Positions 22,870-32,340 of a stretch of 64,000 nucleotides of DNA are shown in pieces (position 1 is the first letter of the stretch; each line of letters begins with the position of its first letter). The notes beneath the pieces are model-generated. The model did no database searches. It worked only from the letters and a program-made list of their open reading frames with translations, and was not told where the DNA came from. The translations under genes were made by a program, and so were the position numbers. Origin of the DNA: Terracoccus luteus (GTDB taxonomy: Bacteria; Actinomycetota; Actinomycetes; Actinomycetales; Dermatophilaceae); assembly GCF_003635045.1 (NCBI RefSeq), contig NZ_RBXT01000001.1, forward strand, positions 2,418,001-2,482,000, given 5' to 3'.

Positions 22870-25707
22870 ATGACGACCCAGGACCGCACCGCGACCGAGC
22901 GCCTCCTCGAGGCCGACCGGCGCGAACCGAACGTCGCCACCTTCGCCGCGGGGGTGTCGTCGGCGCAGCAGCACGCCGCCCTGCGCGCCTCGGTGCGCCA
23001 GCTGGGCGCCCTGCTCGGCGAGGCCCTGACCCGCCACGAGGGGCCCGAGCTGCTCGAGCTCGTCGAGACGGTGCGCCGCCTCGCCCGCCGGCCCGACGCC
23101 GACGAGCTGCGCGCCACGCTGGCGGGCGTCGACGCTCCCACGGCGGTCGTGCTCGCGCGCGCCTTCACCGCCTACTTCCAGCTCGTCAACATCACCGAGC
23201 AGCTGCACCGCTGGCAGGAGGTCACCGCCCTCGAGCAGGGCCCCCTCGCGGCCACCGTCGAGCGCATCGGTGACGCGCTGGATGCCGGTCGCATCGACCG
23301 CGACCTCGTGACCGACGTGCTCGGCCGGCTCGAGTACCGCCCCGTCTTCACGGCGCACCCGACCGAGGCGACCCGCCGCACCGTCATCGACCTGCTGCGC
23401 CGCATTGCCGACACCGTTCACCTGCTCGAGGATCCGCGCCGCCCGGCCGCCGAGCAGCCGCGGCTCGACCGCCGCCTCGCCGAGCTCGTCGACCTGCTGT
23501 GGCAGACCGACGAGCTGCGCGTCGTGCGCCCCGAACCGACCGACGAGGCCCGCACCGCCATCTACTACCTGCACACGATCGCCGAGCAGGTCGTGCCCGA
23601 GCTGCTCGCCGAGCTCGACCGCACCCTCGAGACGATCGGCGTCCGGCTGCCCCCGGAGGCCCGCCCCCTGCGCTTCGGCGCCTGGGCCGGCGGCGACCGC
23701 GACGGCAACCCCAACGTCACCCCGGCGGTCACCCTCGAGGTCATCGGCCTGCAGCACGACGCCGGCCTGCGCGAGCTCGTCGCCCACGTCGAGGAGCTGC
23801 TCGCCGAGCTGTCGAGCTCGACCCGCGTCGTTCCCGTCACCGACGAGCTGCAGCAGAGCCTCGAGCGCGACGCCCAGGCCCTGCCCATCACCTACAGCAC
23901 CGTCGAGCGGCTCAACGCCGAGGAGCCCTACCGGCTCAAGCTCAGCTTCGTGCGCGTGCGCCTCATGCGCACCCGCGAGCGCCTCGCCGGGGGCACCGCC
24001 CACGAGCCGGGCCGCGACTACGCCGGCTTCGACGAGGTCATGGCCGACCTCAACCTCGTGCGCGACTCGATGCTCGCCGAGGGTGACCGCCTCACCGCCG
24101 ACGGCGCCATCCTGCGGCTCATCCGCACCGCGACCGCCATCGGCATGGGCCTGGCCACCCTCGACATCCGCGAGCACAGCGGCAAGCACCACGAGGCCCT
24201 CGCCGAGCTCTACGACCGCATCGGCGAGCTCGACACCCCGTACGGCGAGCTCGACCACGCCGAGCGGATCCCGTTGCTGAGCAAGGAGATGCAGTCGCGC
24301 CGACCGCTCACGGGCAGCGCGGCCGCCGACCTCGGCCCCGCGGCATCCGGTTCGCTCGAGCTGCTGACGACGATCCGGCGCGCCCTCGACACGTACGGCC
24401 CCGAGACCGTCGAGACGTACATCGTCTCGATGACCCACGACGTCGACGACCTCTTCGCCGTCGTCGTGCTGGCCCGCGAGGCGGGCCTCGTCGACATCGG
24501 CCCTGAAGCCGAGTCCACCACGGCGAGAATCGGTTTCGCCCCGCTGTTCGAGACCGTCGCCGAGCTCGAGGCCGCCGGGCCGCTGCTCGAGGCGCTGCTC
24601 GGCGACCCCGCCTACCGCCGCGTCGTCGCCGCCCGTGGTGACGTGCAGGAGATCATGCTCGGCTACTCCGACTCGTCGAAGGATGCCGGGATCGCCGCCT
24701 CGCAGTGGCAGATCCACCGCGCGCAGCGCGCGCTGCGCGACATCGGCCGGCGGCACGGGGTCGTGCTGCGCCTTTTCCACGGCCGCGGCGGGTCGGTCGG
24801 GCGTGGTGGCGGACCCACCGGCGAGGCGGTGCTCTCGCAGCCCTACGGCAGCCTCGACGGGCCCATCAAGATCACCGAGCAGGGCGAGGTGATGAGCGAC
24901 AAGTACACCCTGCCCGGGCTCGGCCGCTTCAACCTCGAGGTCGCCCTCGCCGCCGTGCTCGAGGCGTCGGTGCTGCACCGCACGTCGCTGCTGCCGCAGG
25001 ACGTCATCGACGGCTGGAACGGCACGATGGACCTCGTCGCCGGCCACGGCCAGACCGCCTATCGTGCCCTCGTGCGCGACCCCGGGCTCGTGCCCTTCTT
25101 CGTCGCCGCCACCCCCGTCGACGAGCTCGGCAAGATGAACATCGGCTCCCGCCCGGCCAAGCGCCCCGGCGGCGAGGGCGGCCTCGACGACCTGCGCGCC
25201 ATCCCGTGGGTGTTCGGCTGGACCCAGTCGCGCATCATCCTGCCCGGCTGGTTCGGCGTCGGCTCCGGCCTCGAGGCCGCCCGCGAGGACGGCCGCGGCG
25301 AGACCCTGCGCGAGATGTACGGGTCGTGGGCGTTCTTCCGCACCTTCATGTCGAACGTGCAGATGACACTGGCCAAGACCGACCTCGAGATCGCCGCGAG
25401 CTACGTGCGCGAGCTCGTACCCGCCCACGCCGCAGGGCTCTTCGACGTCATCCGCGACGAGCACGAGCGCACGGTGCGCGAGGTGCTGCACGTCACCGGG
25501 CAGACCGAGCTGCTGCAGTCGGCGCCGATCCTGCGCCGCACCCTCGACCTGCGCGACACCTACCTCGCGCCCCTGCACGCCCTGCAGACCTCACTGCTGG
25601 CCCGGTCGCGCTCGCTGCCCGACGACGCGACGCCCGACCCCGACGTGCAGCGCGCGCTGCTGCTCACCATCAACGGCATCGCCGCGGGGCTGCGCAACAC
25701 CGGCTGA
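22870..25707 (+). CDS. ppc: Phosphoenolpyruvate carboxylase
   Basis: 945 residues, full length. Converts PEP and bicarbonate to oxaloacetate, the main anaplerotic reaction. Catalytic His163 lies in FTAHPTEATRRTV; K604 in GYSDSSKDAG; the glycine/arginine loop FHGRGGSVGRGGGPT follows at about 636-650; and the protein ends in the invariant RNTG tail. The ATG at 22870 agrees with the family start; upstream codons in the same frame belong to antisense of the HNH gene. Single gene with its own promoter region of 270 nt; a TACGAC sequence 6 nt before the ATG may make it leaderless as well. Confidence 0.98.
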   Translation: MTTQDRTATERLLEADRREPNVATFAAGVSSAQQHAALRASVRQLGALLGEALTRHEGPELLELVETVRRLARRPDADELRATLAGVDAPTAVVLARAFTAYFQLVNITEQLHRWQEVTALEQGPLAATVERIGDALDAGRIDRDLVTDVLGRLEYRPVFTAHPTEATRRTVIDLLRRIADTVHLLEDPRRPAAEQPRLDRRLAELVDLLWQTDELRVVRPEPTDEARTAIYYLHTIAEQVVPELLAELDRTLETIGVRLPPEARPLRFGAWAGGDRDGNPNVTPAVTLEVIGLQHDAGLRELVAHVEELLAELSSSTRVVPVTDELQQSLERDAQALPITYSTVERLNAEEPYRLKLSFVRVRLMRTRERLAGGTAHEPGRDYAGFDEVMADLNLVRDSMLAEGDRLTADGAILRLIRTATAIGMGLATLDIREHSGKHHEALAELYDRIGELDTPYGELDHAERIPLLSKEMQSRRPLTGSAAADLGPAASGSLELLTTIRRALDTYGPETVETYIVSMTHDVDDLFAVVVLAREAGLVDIGPEAESTTARIGFAPLFETVAELEAAGPLLEALLGDPAYRRVVAARGDVQEIMLGYSDSSKDAGIAASQWQIHRAQRALRDIGRRHGVVLRLFHGRGGSVGRGGGPTGEAVLSQPYGSLDGPIKITEQGEVMSDKYTLPGLGRFNLEVALAAVLEASVLHRTSLLPQDVIDGWNGTMDLVAGHGQTAYRALVRDPGLVPFFVAATPVDELGKMNIGSRPAKRPGGEGGLDDLRAIPWVFGWTQSRIILPGWFGVGSGLEAAREDGRGETLREMYGSWAFFRTFMSNVQMTLAKTDLEIAASYVRELVPAHAAGLFDVIRDEHERTVREVLHVTGQTELLQSAPILRRTLDLRDTYLAPLHALQTSLLARSRSLPDDATPDPDVQRALLLTINGIAAGLRNTG

Positions 25708-25719
25708 GCCGCCCCGCCC

Positions 25720-26763
25720 TCATCCTTCACCGACCGCCGCGAGCAGCCGGCGGCCCTGGGCGAGCACGACCTCGCGCAGCTCGGGGGGCGACAGCACCTC
25801 GAACGGCCACGGGAGCAGGGCGATGTGCAGCGCCATGCCCGCGAGGTCGTTGCCGCCCGCCTCGAAGACGCAGTGGTCGGGCCCGTCGGCCGTCACCGTG
25901 CCGACCGACGGCGGCACCCGCTCGTCGACCTCCCGTCTCGGCGCCGCGATGCGCACCCGCGCCACGTGGTCGTAGCCCGACTGCGTGATCGAGCGCCGCA
26001 CGAAGGTGGCCGCGTCGGGCGCCTCCCGCGGGCGGAAGCGCCACCCCCGGGCCCGGATGCCGTGCACCCGGTCGAGGCGGAACGTGCGCCAGTCGTCGCG
26101 GTCGAGGTCGAAGGCCATGAGGTACCAACGCCGCCCGGTCGACACGAGCCGGTACGGCTCGACCCGCCGCTCCCCCTCGCCGCGCGGGCCGACGTAGTCG
26201 AAGACGACCTGCTCGGTCTCGCGGACGGCCCGGGCCAGGGTCAGCAGCGTGCGCGAGTCGACGATGGGTCCGGTCGAGTCGAGGGTCACCGTCGCCTCGT
26301 GGATCGCCTCGACCTGCCCGCGCAGCCGCCCCGGCAGCACCTGGTCGAGCTTGGCCAGAGTGCGCACCGCCGCCTCGCCGAGCCCCTCGACCGTGCCGCC
26401 GGCGGCGAGGCGCAGACAGACCGCGACGGCGACCGCCTCGTCGTCGTCGAGCAGCAGCGGGGGCAGCCGTCGCCCGGCCCCGAGCTGGTAGCCACCGCCG
26501 GCCCCCTGCGCCGCGTTGACGGGGTAGCCGAGGTCCCGCAGCCGGTCGACGTCGCGGCGCACGCTGCGCGTCGTCACCCCTAGCCGCTCGGCCAGCTCGG
26601 TCCCGCTCCAGACCGGCCGTGACTGGAGGAGGTCGAGCAGGCGCAGGACACGTCTCGTGGGACCGCGCCCACCGGCATCCCGGCCCTGCGCCCCGCCGGG
26701 CACCCCGGGCACCCCGGGCACCCCGGGCACCCCGGGCAATCCATCGACATGGTCGCTCGTCAT
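25720..26763 (-). CDS. WYL-domain transcriptional regulator (DeoR/YafY type)
   Basis: 347 residues from ATG 26763. A flexible Gly/Val/Pro leader precedes an HTH_11 winged helix (TRRVLRLLDLLQSRPVWSGT, then ELAERLGVTTRSVRRDVDRL), then the WYL domain (EPYRLVSTGRRWYLMAFDLD) and the C-terminal WCX extension. These proteins bind ligands, often nucleic acid or small effectors, through WYL. It is divergent, with 61 nt between, from two DinB-type genes that it may regulate. Its stop is 12 nt from the convergent ppc stop. Confidence 0.9.
   Translation of the reverse strand: MTSDHVDGLPGVPGVPGVPGVPGGAQGRDAGGRGPTRRVLRLLDLLQSRPVWSGTELAERLGVTTRSVRRDVDRLRDLGYPVNAAQGAGGGYQLGAGRRLPPLLLDDDEAVAVAVCLRLAAGGTVEGLGEAAVRTLAKLDQVLPGRLRGQVEAIHEATVTLDSTGPIVDSRTLLTLARAVRETEQVVFDYVGPRGEGERRVEPYRLVSTGRRWYLMAFDLDRDDWRTFRLDRVHGIRARGWRFRPREAPDAATFVRRSITQSGYDHVARVRIAAPRREVDERVPPSVGTVTADGPDHCVFEAGGNDLAGMALHIALLPWPFEVLSPPELREVVLAQGRRLLAAVGEG
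26701..26736. repeat. Four copies of a 9-bp tandem repeat coding Pro-Gly-Val
   Basis: CACCCCGGG occurs four times in a row, giving a (GVP)n linker at residues about 10-21 of the WYL regulator. Slippage-prone, in frame for any copy number. Confidence 0.9.
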
Positions 26764-26824
26764 GCCCACACCCTCGCAGAGACTGCGGACAGGAACTGTC
26801 CTAGTTGGTCGAGAGAGTCGTGTC

Positions 26825-27412
26825 ATGAACTCCACGACGGCCATCGACGTCAACGACCTGCTCGTCGAGCAGGTCGACTGGCACTGGCGGACCCAGCTGC
26901 GCCCCCGACTCGACGGGCTCACCGACGACGAGTACCTCTGGGAGCCGGTGGCCGGTATGTGGTCGGTGCACCCGCGCGGCCACGGGCGCACCGAGCTGCA
27001 GGGCGGCTCGGGCGACACGACCATCGACTTCGCCCACCCCGAGCCGACGCCCGCCCCGGTCACGACGATCGCGTGGCGCATCGCGCACCTCGTCGTCGGC
27101 GTCCTCGGGATGCGGGTGCACGGCCACTTCGGCGGGCCGCCCGTCGACTACCTCGGCTTCGACTACTCCCCGACCGCAGCCGGTGCGCTGGCCCAGCTCG
27201 ACGAGCAGTACGCCGCCTGGCTCGCCGGCGTCCGCGGCTGGGGCGAGGAGGGTCTGCGCGAGCCGTGCGGCCCGGCCGAGGGACCCTGGGCCGAGCACTC
27301 CCGCGCCGACCTCGTCGCCCACATCAACCGCGAGCTGATCCACCATGGCGCCGAGCTCGCGCTGCTACGCGACCTCTACGCCCACCGCACGACCGAAACC
27401 CAGGAGAACTGA
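26825..27412 (+). CDS. DinB-family protein (DUF664-like)
   Basis: 195 residues from ATG 26825. A four-helix DinB/YfiT bundle: VEQVDWHWRTQLRPRLDGLT, then TTIAWRIAHLVVGVLGMRVH with the first metal-ligand type His, and the C-terminal NRELIHHGAELALLRDLYAH. Such proteins are metal-dependent thiol transferases (bacillithiol or mycothiol) or of unknown function. One base separates its stop from the next DinB-type gene, so they are one operon divergent from the WYL regulator. Confidence 0.8.
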   Translation: MNSTTAIDVNDLLVEQVDWHWRTQLRPRLDGLTDDEYLWEPVAGMWSVHPRGHGRTELQGGSGDTTIDFAHPEPTPAPVTTIAWRIAHLVVGVLGMRVHGHFGGPPVDYLGFDYSPTAAGALAQLDEQYAAWLAGVRGWGEEGLREPCGPAEGPWAEHSRADLVAHINRELIHHGAELALLRDLYAHRTTETQEN

Positions 27413-27413
27413 C

Positions 27414-28025
27414 ATGCCGTTCCACGTCCCACCCGTCGCCGACGAGCGCGAGGCCCTCATCGCCTTCCTCGACATGCAGCGCGACGCCTTCCCCGCCGCC
27501 GCCTACGGCCTCACCGAGGAGCAGATCCGCCTTGCACCGACCGCCGGCGCCCTGTCGATCGGCGGCCTCGTCAAGCACGTCACGACGTGTGAGCGCGAGT
27601 GGGCCGACCGCATCGCCGCCGCCCCCGAGGCGCCCACGGCTCCCGACGCCTCCGCCGAGGACCAGGAGCAGGCGTGGGGCGACGACTTCAGGGTCACCGA
27701 CGACGACACCCTCGAGAGCCTGCTCGCCGCACTGGCCGAGGTGGGCGAGCGCACGCGCACCCTGCTGCGTACCGCCGACCTCGACGCCCCCGTCCCGGTG
27801 CCGCGCGACGCCCCGTGGTTCCCGCAGGACGTCGACGCGTGGTCGGTGCGCTGGGTGGCCATGCACGTCGTGGAGGAGCTGGCCCGACACGCGGGTCACG
27901 CCGACATCGTGCGCGAGTCCATCGACGGCGCCACGCTCTACGAGCTCGTGGCCGGGCGCGACGGCGTCCCCGAGACGCCGTGGCTCAGGCCGTGGCGCCC
28001 GCGCGAGGCCACTGCGCAGGACTGA
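27414..28025 (+). CDS. DinB-family protein (DUF664), second copy
   Basis: 203 residues from ATG 27414. Features of mycothiol-dependent DinB/DUF664 proteins: GLTEEQIRLAPTAGALSIGG, LVKHVTTCEREW with the first His, and MHVVEELARHAGHADIVRES with the two further His ligands. Low identity to the gene before it, so an old pair. Likely cytosolic thiol chemistry; substrate unknown. Confidence 0.85.
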   Translation: MPFHVPPVADEREALIAFLDMQRDAFPAAAYGLTEEQIRLAPTAGALSIGGLVKHVTTCEREWADRIAAAPEAPTAPDASAEDQEQAWGDDFRVTDDDTLESLLAALAEVGERTRTLLRTADLDAPVPVPRDAPWFPQDVDAWSVRWVAMHVVEELARHAGHADIVRESIDGATLYELVAGRDGVPETPWLRPWRPREATAQD

Positions 28026-28112
28026 CCCCACCGCACCGGATGCCGGCCGGTCGACCCACGTCGCCCAGCCGGCTCCCAGCGCGCTCCCAGCGGCACCGAC
28101 GCCCGGCGTTTG

Positions 28113-28118
28113 TACAGT
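28113..28118 (+). promoter_or_regulatory. -10 box TACAGT, leaderless start
   Basis: TACAGT ends 6 nt before the ATG at 28125. No Shine-Dalgarno sequence between them. Confidence 0.5.
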
Positions 28119-28124
28119 GACGGC

Positions 28125-28985
28125 ATGACGACGACGGCCACGGTGAACGTGCGGGGGCGGGTGCAGCGGTTCGTCGCGGCGCTCGACACCCACGAGCGCA
28201 CCGCCGCCCCAGTCGCCGACCCGCGACAGCGGCGCGGCCTGCGCGTCGAGACCCTCATCGTGCTCGGCGTCTCCCTCGGCAGCTCGGCCGTTTACTCCGT
28301 GCTGCAGATCATCGACAAGCTGACCCGCGCCGCACCCCTGTCGGCCCAGACGACGTCGATGAACAACAGCCAGACGCCCGACCGGCCCTGGCTCGACCTC
28401 GCCTACCAGCTCGTCAACATCGCCATGCCGCTCGTACCGGTGCTGCTGGCCCTCTACCTGCTGGGCCACGTCGCCCGCCCGGCGGTCGGCGTGCGCGCGG
28501 GCCGCTTCATCGGCCTCGACCGCCGTGAACCCGGCCGAGACCTCGCCCGCGGGGCGGCACTCGCCGCGCTCATCGGTATCCCCGGTCTCGGTCTGTACCT
28601 GCTCGCCAAGGCGCTCGGCGTCAACACCCAGGTCGCGGCGGCCAACCTCACCGCCGTCTGGTGGGCGGCGCCCGTGCTCGTGCTCGCCGCCGTCGGCAAC
28701 GCGGTGCTCGAGGAGGTCGTCATGGTCGGCTACCTGCTGACCCGCTGGCGGCAGACGGGGTGGTCGTGGCCGCTCGCCATCGGGCTGTCGGCCGTCATCC
28801 GCGGCAGCTACCACCTCTACCAGGGGTTCGGCGGGTTCGTCGGCAACATCGCGATGGGGCTCATCCTCGGCGTCGTCTTCGCGCGCACCCGGCGGGTCAT
28901 GCCGCTCGTCGTCTGCCACACCCTGCTCGACGTCGTCGCCTTCGTCGGCTACACCCTGCTGCGCGCCAACGGCGTCTCGCTCTAG
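28125..28985 (+). CDS. CPBP-family intramembrane metalloprotease
   Basis: 286 residues, about eight membrane helices. The CPBP (Abi/Rce1-like) motifs are present: LEEVVMVGYLL (motif 1 EE, though the usual EExxxR arginine is glycine-tyrosine here), RGSYHLYQG (motif 2) and CHTLLDVVAF (motif 3 His). The family cleaves membrane substrates or handles bacteriocin/prenyl-protein processing; the substrate here is unknown. Leaderless ATG. Monocistronic, followed 42 nt later by the mannosyltransferase gene with its own -10 box. Confidence 0.85.
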   Translation: MTTTATVNVRGRVQRFVAALDTHERTAAPVADPRQRRGLRVETLIVLGVSLGSSAVYSVLQIIDKLTRAAPLSAQTTSMNNSQTPDRPWLDLAYQLVNIAMPLVPVLLALYLLGHVARPAVGVRAGRFIGLDRREPGRDLARGAALAALIGIPGLGLYLLAKALGVNTQVAAANLTAVWWAAPVLVLAAVGNAVLEEVVMVGYLLTRWRQTGWSWPLAIGLSAVIRGSYHLYQGFGGFVGNIAMGLILGVVFARTRRVMPLVVCHTLLDVVAFVGYTLLRANGVSL

Positions 28986-29014
28986 GTCGGCACGGCGACC
29001 CCAGCGGGTCTGCA

Positions 29015-29020
29015 TACGAT
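29015..29020 (+). promoter_or_regulatory. -10 box TACGAT, leaderless start
   Basis: TACGAT ends 7 nt before ATG 29028, which favours that ATG over the ATG at 29019 lying inside the box. Confidence 0.5.
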
Positions 29021-29027
29021 GTCGCCC

Positions 29028-30599
29028 ATGAACTCGGCCCGGCAGGTGCGTGCCCGCCTGCTCGGGGACCCGGCCGACGACTTCCGGCGGCTGCGATGGC
29101 TCGGCTGGGGCGGGCCGCTGTTCTTCATGCTCGTCGGCGGGTTCATCCGCTTCTGGCACGTCGGCTCGCCGCACGAGCTCGTCTTCGACGAGACGTACTA
29201 CGTCAAGCAGGGCTGGTCGATGACCCAGTTCTGGTTCGAGATGAAGAACAACCCGGTGCTCGACGAGGCCAAGCAGGTCGACCAGCACTTCACAGCGAAC
29301 GACCCGATGATCTACGGCACCGAGGGCGACTTCGTCGTGCACCCACCGGTCGGCAAGTGGCTCATCGGCTGGGGGGAGGTGCCGTTCGGCATCCTCAACT
29401 CCTTCGGCTGGCGCTTCGCGGTCGCCCTCGCCGGCACGCTCTCGATCCTCATGCTCGGCCTCATCGCCCGTCGCCTGTTCCGCTCCGACCTGCTCGGCAC
29501 CGTCGCCGCCGCGCTGCTCGCCTTCGAGGGCCACCACTTCGTCCACTCCCGTACGGGGCTGCTCGACATCTTCGTCATGTTCTTCGGGCTCGCCGCCTTC
29601 GGGGCGCTGCTCGTCGACCGCGACCGGGCCCGGGCGGTGCTCGCCGAGAAGGTCGCGGGCCGGCCACGCGACCTCGTCTCGTGGTGGGGCCCGTGGCTGG
29701 GCTGGAGACCGTGGCGGTGGGTGGCCGGGGTGATGCTCGGCCTGTCCACCGGCACCAAGTGGTCGGGCCTCTACTTCGTCGTCTTCTTCGGCGTCATGAC
29801 GGTGCTGTGGGACGTCGGCGCCCGGCGGGCGGCCGGCATCCGGGGCTGGACCGTCGGCGGTGTTCTCAAGGACGGCCCCTACGCCTTCGTCCAGCTCGTC
29901 GGCACGACCGTCGTCGTCTACGTCGCCAGCTGGACCGGCTGGATCCTCACCACGGGCGGCAGCTTCCGCACCTGGGCCGAGACGAACCCGACGACGCACA
30001 CGTGGCTGCCCGACTGGTGGCGTTCGCTGTGGGCCTACCACCAGCAGATGTTCACCTCGACGCAGGCGATCGACAACGAGCACCCGTACCGCACCAGCCC
30101 GTGGTCGTGGCTCATCCAGGGCCGCCCGACGTCCTTCTTCTACCAGGGGCCGAAGCTCGGCGACCAGGGCTGCACCGTCGACCAGTGCAGCCGGGCCATC
30201 ACCTCCATCGGCACCGTCACGGTGTGGTGGGGCGCGACGCTCGCCATCGTCGTGCTGCTGTTCATGTGGGCGCTGCGCCGTGACTGGCGCGCCGGCGCGG
30301 TGCTCTGCGGGCTGGCCGCCGGCTACCTGCCGTGGTTCTTCCTCGCCGACCGCACCATCTACTCCTTCTACGAGGTCGCGTTCGTGCCGTGGGTGGTGCT
30401 GGCCTGCGTCTACGTGCTCGGCCTGCTCATCGGGGGCAGCGAGGCCTCGCCCGGACGGCGCCGCGTCGGGATCGCGGTGACCGGCGTCTTCGTGCTCTCG
30501 ACCATCGCGCTGTTCGCGTTCTTCTACCCCATCTACACCGGCCAGGTGATCCCGCTGCAGGAGTGGCAGCGGCGCATGTGGTTCCCCAGCTGGGTGTGA
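29028..30599 (+). CDS. Dolichyl-phosphate-mannose-protein mannosyltransferase (GT39)
   Basis: 523 residues from ATG 29028; a possible start three codons earlier lies inside the -10 box. Multi-spanning GT39 enzyme that transfers mannose from polyprenyl-phosphate-mannose to Ser/Thr of exported proteins. The first periplasmic loop carries the catalytic DE pair (D54-E55 in FDETYYVKQGW), followed by HPPVGKWLIGWGE and the hydrophobic helices. The C-terminal PMT_4TMC region (WFLADRTIYSFYEVAFVPW) is intact. Role: protein O-mannosylation at the membrane. It is followed by tRNA-Ala. Confidence 0.93.
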   Translation: MNSARQVRARLLGDPADDFRRLRWLGWGGPLFFMLVGGFIRFWHVGSPHELVFDETYYVKQGWSMTQFWFEMKNNPVLDEAKQVDQHFTANDPMIYGTEGDFVVHPPVGKWLIGWGEVPFGILNSFGWRFAVALAGTLSILMLGLIARRLFRSDLLGTVAAALLAFEGHHFVHSRTGLLDIFVMFFGLAAFGALLVDRDRARAVLAEKVAGRPRDLVSWWGPWLGWRPWRWVAGVMLGLSTGTKWSGLYFVVFFGVMTVLWDVGARRAAGIRGWTVGGVLKDGPYAFVQLVGTTVVVYVASWTGWILTTGGSFRTWAETNPTTHTWLPDWWRSLWAYHQQMFTSTQAIDNEHPYRTSPWSWLIQGRPTSFFYQGPKLGDQGCTVDQCSRAITSIGTVTVWWGATLAIVVLLFMWALRRDWRAGAVLCGLAAGYLPWFFLADRTIYSFYEVAFVPWVVLACVYVLGLLIGGSEASPGRRRVGIAVTGVFVLSTIALFAFFYPIYTGQVIPLQEWQRRMWFPSWV

Positions 30600-30650
30600 C
30601 AGCCGGTTTCTCGGCCCCTGCGGCCGGGTGGTACATTTCCTGACGCACGA

Positions 30651-30723
30651 GGGGCTGTGGCGCAGTTGGTAGCGCGTCTCGTTCGCAATGAGAAGGCCCG
30701 GGGTTCGAATCCCCGCAGCTCCA
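30651..30723 (+). tRNA. tRNA-Ala (anticodon CGC)
   Basis: 73-nt cloverleaf: acceptor GGGGCTG pairs with CAGCTCC; D-arm GCGC/GCGC; anticodon stem TCTCG/TGAGA with loop TTCGCAA, anticodon CGC for GCG codons; T-arm CGGGG TTCGAAT CCCCG. The 3' CCA is not encoded. A strong terminator follows at once. Confidence 0.95.
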
Positions 30724-30732
30724 CCCCGAGAC

Positions 30733-30760
30733 GAAGGCCCGGTCACCCGACCGGGCCTTC
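30733..30760 (+). terminator. Rho-independent-like hairpin after tRNA-Ala
   Basis: GAAGGCCCGGTC (30733-30744) and GACCGGGCCTTC (30749-30760) form a 12-bp perfect stem with loop ACCC, ten bases after the tRNA. Confidence 0.8.
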
Positions 30761-30785
30761 GGCGCATCCCGGGTACGTCCTTCCC

Positions 30786-31475
30786 ATGAGCGCTCCCGAG
30801 CCGGTCGACACCATCGTCATGGACGTCGACGGCACCCTCGTCGACAGCAACTACCAGCACGCCCTCGCCTGGTACCGCGCCTTCCGCCGGTACGGGGTCA
30901 CCGAGCCGGTGTGGCAGATCCACCGGGCCGTCGGCATGGGCGGTGACCAGCTCGTCGCGCACGTCGCCGGCGACGAGGTCGAGCGTCAGCACGGTCACGC
31001 GCTGCGCGACGCGTGGACCGAGGAGTTCGACCCCATGCTGCCCGAGGTCGCCCCGCTGCCCGGTGCCCACGAGCTGTTGCAGGCCGTCAAGGATGCCGGC
31101 CTGACCCTCGTGCTCGCCAGCTCGGGCCAGCAGCAGCACATCGACGCCTTCCTCGACCTCGTCGACGGGCGTGACCTCGCCGACGGGTGGACGTCGTCGG
31201 ACGACGCCGACGCGAGCAAGCCGGCCCCCGACCTGCTGCAGGTCGCGTTGGAGAAGGTGGGCGGGCGCCGGGGCCTCATGGTCGGCGACTCCATCTGGGA
31301 CGCGCGGGCGGCCGCCAACGCCGGCATGCCCTGCGTCGCCATCCTCACCGGCGGCTTCTCGGAGCAGGAGCTGCGCGAGGCCGGCGCCCGCGAGGTGTAC
31401 CACTCCCTCGACGACCTGCGTGCGGCCATCGCGTCGGGCGAGCTGACCGGCGGCGGCGAGCCGTCACCCCGATGA
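30786..31475 (+). CDS. HAD-superfamily hydrolase (phosphoglycolate phosphatase-like)
   Basis: 229 residues. Motif I DVDGTL (D13 nucleophile, D15), cap domain, motif II in LVLASSG, motif III lysine in ASKPAPDLL, and motif IV GDSIWDARAA. These define a subclass I HAD phosphatase acting on a small phosphorylated metabolite. ATG 30786; TACGTC sits 6 nt upstream, a weaker leaderless-type box. Overlaps the DUF72 gene by ATGA, so translation is coupled. Confidence 0.9.
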   Translation: MSAPEPVDTIVMDVDGTLVDSNYQHALAWYRAFRRYGVTEPVWQIHRAVGMGGDQLVAHVAGDEVERQHGHALRDAWTEEFDPMLPEVAPLPGAHELLQAVKDAGLTLVLASSGQQQHIDAFLDLVDGRDLADGWTSSDDADASKPAPDLLQVALEKVGGRRGLMVGDSIWDARAAANAGMPCVAILTGGFSEQELREAGAREVYHSLDDLRAAIASGELTGGGEPSPR

Positions 31476-32320
31476 GCCCGCGGGCCCTCGTCGGCGTCTC
31501 GGGCTGGCGCTACCCGCGCTGGCGCGGCGACTTCTACCCGACGGGCCTGCCCCAGCGGCTCGAGCTGACCTACGCCGCCGAGCGCATGACCTCGGTCGAG
31601 CTCAACGGCTCGTTCTACTCGCTGCAGAGGCCGGCGTCGTACGCCGGCTGGTACGAGGCCACCCCGCCGAACTGCGTCCTCGCCGTCAAGGGCGGCCGGT
31701 TCGTCACCCACCTGAAGCGGCTGCGTGGGGTCGAGCGGGCCCTGGCCAACTTCTTCGCCTCCGGCGTGCTCGTGCTCGGCGAGAAGCTCGGTCCCGTGCT
31801 GTGGCAGCTGCCGGAGACGATCGAGTTCGACCCCGGCCTCGTCGGTGACTTCCTCGCCCTGCTCCCCCGCGACACCGACGCCACCGCCGCGCTGGCCGTG
31901 ACGCACGACGGGAAGGTCAAGGGCGTCGACACCACGCCCCGCACCCACGGCGCGGTGCGGCACGCGCTGGAGCCCCGGCATCCGAGCTTCGACAGCGACC
32001 GGGCCCGTGCTCTCTGCGCCGAGCACGGGGTGGCGATCGTCGTCGCCGACAGCGCGGGCCGCTGGCCGACGATGCCCGATGCGACGAGCGACTTCCGTTA
32101 CGTGCGCCTGCACGGCGAGACCGAGCTCTACGCCAGCGGCTACACCGACGCCTCGCTGGACCGCTGGGCGAAGCAGTGCGAGACCTGGCTCGGCGAGGGT
32201 CACGACGTGCACGTCTACTTCGACAACGACGCCCGCGGGCACGCTCCACACGACGCGGTGCGCCTGCTCGCCCGGCTCGGGGTGCCCACCGCCGCCACCA
32301 CCACGCCGGACGCCACCTGA
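31472..32320 (+). CDS. DUF72 family protein (YecE-like)
   Basis: 282 residues. TIM-barrel-type DUF72 with the hallmark GVSGWRYPRWRGDFYPTGL, then ERMTSVELNGSFYSLQRPAS, a FVTHLKRL segment and YVRLHGETELYASGYTDASL. Function unresolved in the family. ATG overlaps the preceding stop. Second gene of a two-gene operon with the HAD hydrolase. Confidence 0.88.
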   Translation: MSPRALVGVSGWRYPRWRGDFYPTGLPQRLELTYAAERMTSVELNGSFYSLQRPASYAGWYEATPPNCVLAVKGGRFVTHLKRLRGVERALANFFASGVLVLGEKLGPVLWQLPETIEFDPGLVGDFLALLPRDTDATAALAVTHDGKVKGVDTTPRTHGAVRHALEPRHPSFDSDRARALCAEHGVAIVVADSAGRWPTMPDATSDFRYVRLHGETELYASGYTDASLDRWAKQCETWLGEGHDVHVYFDNDARGHAPHDAVRLLARLGVPTAATTTPDAT

Positions 32321-32340
32321 CGCGGCCCGCCCGCTGCGGC

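Noticed and set aside
22804-25578. 924-codon frame antisense to ppc
   Set aside because: Low-complexity product; ppc on the other strand is complete with all motifs.
27324-31403. 1,359-codon minus-strand frame crossing several genes and tRNA-Ala
   Set aside because: It runs antisense through five well-supported genes and a tRNA; composition is Asp/Arg/Gly-rich shadow.
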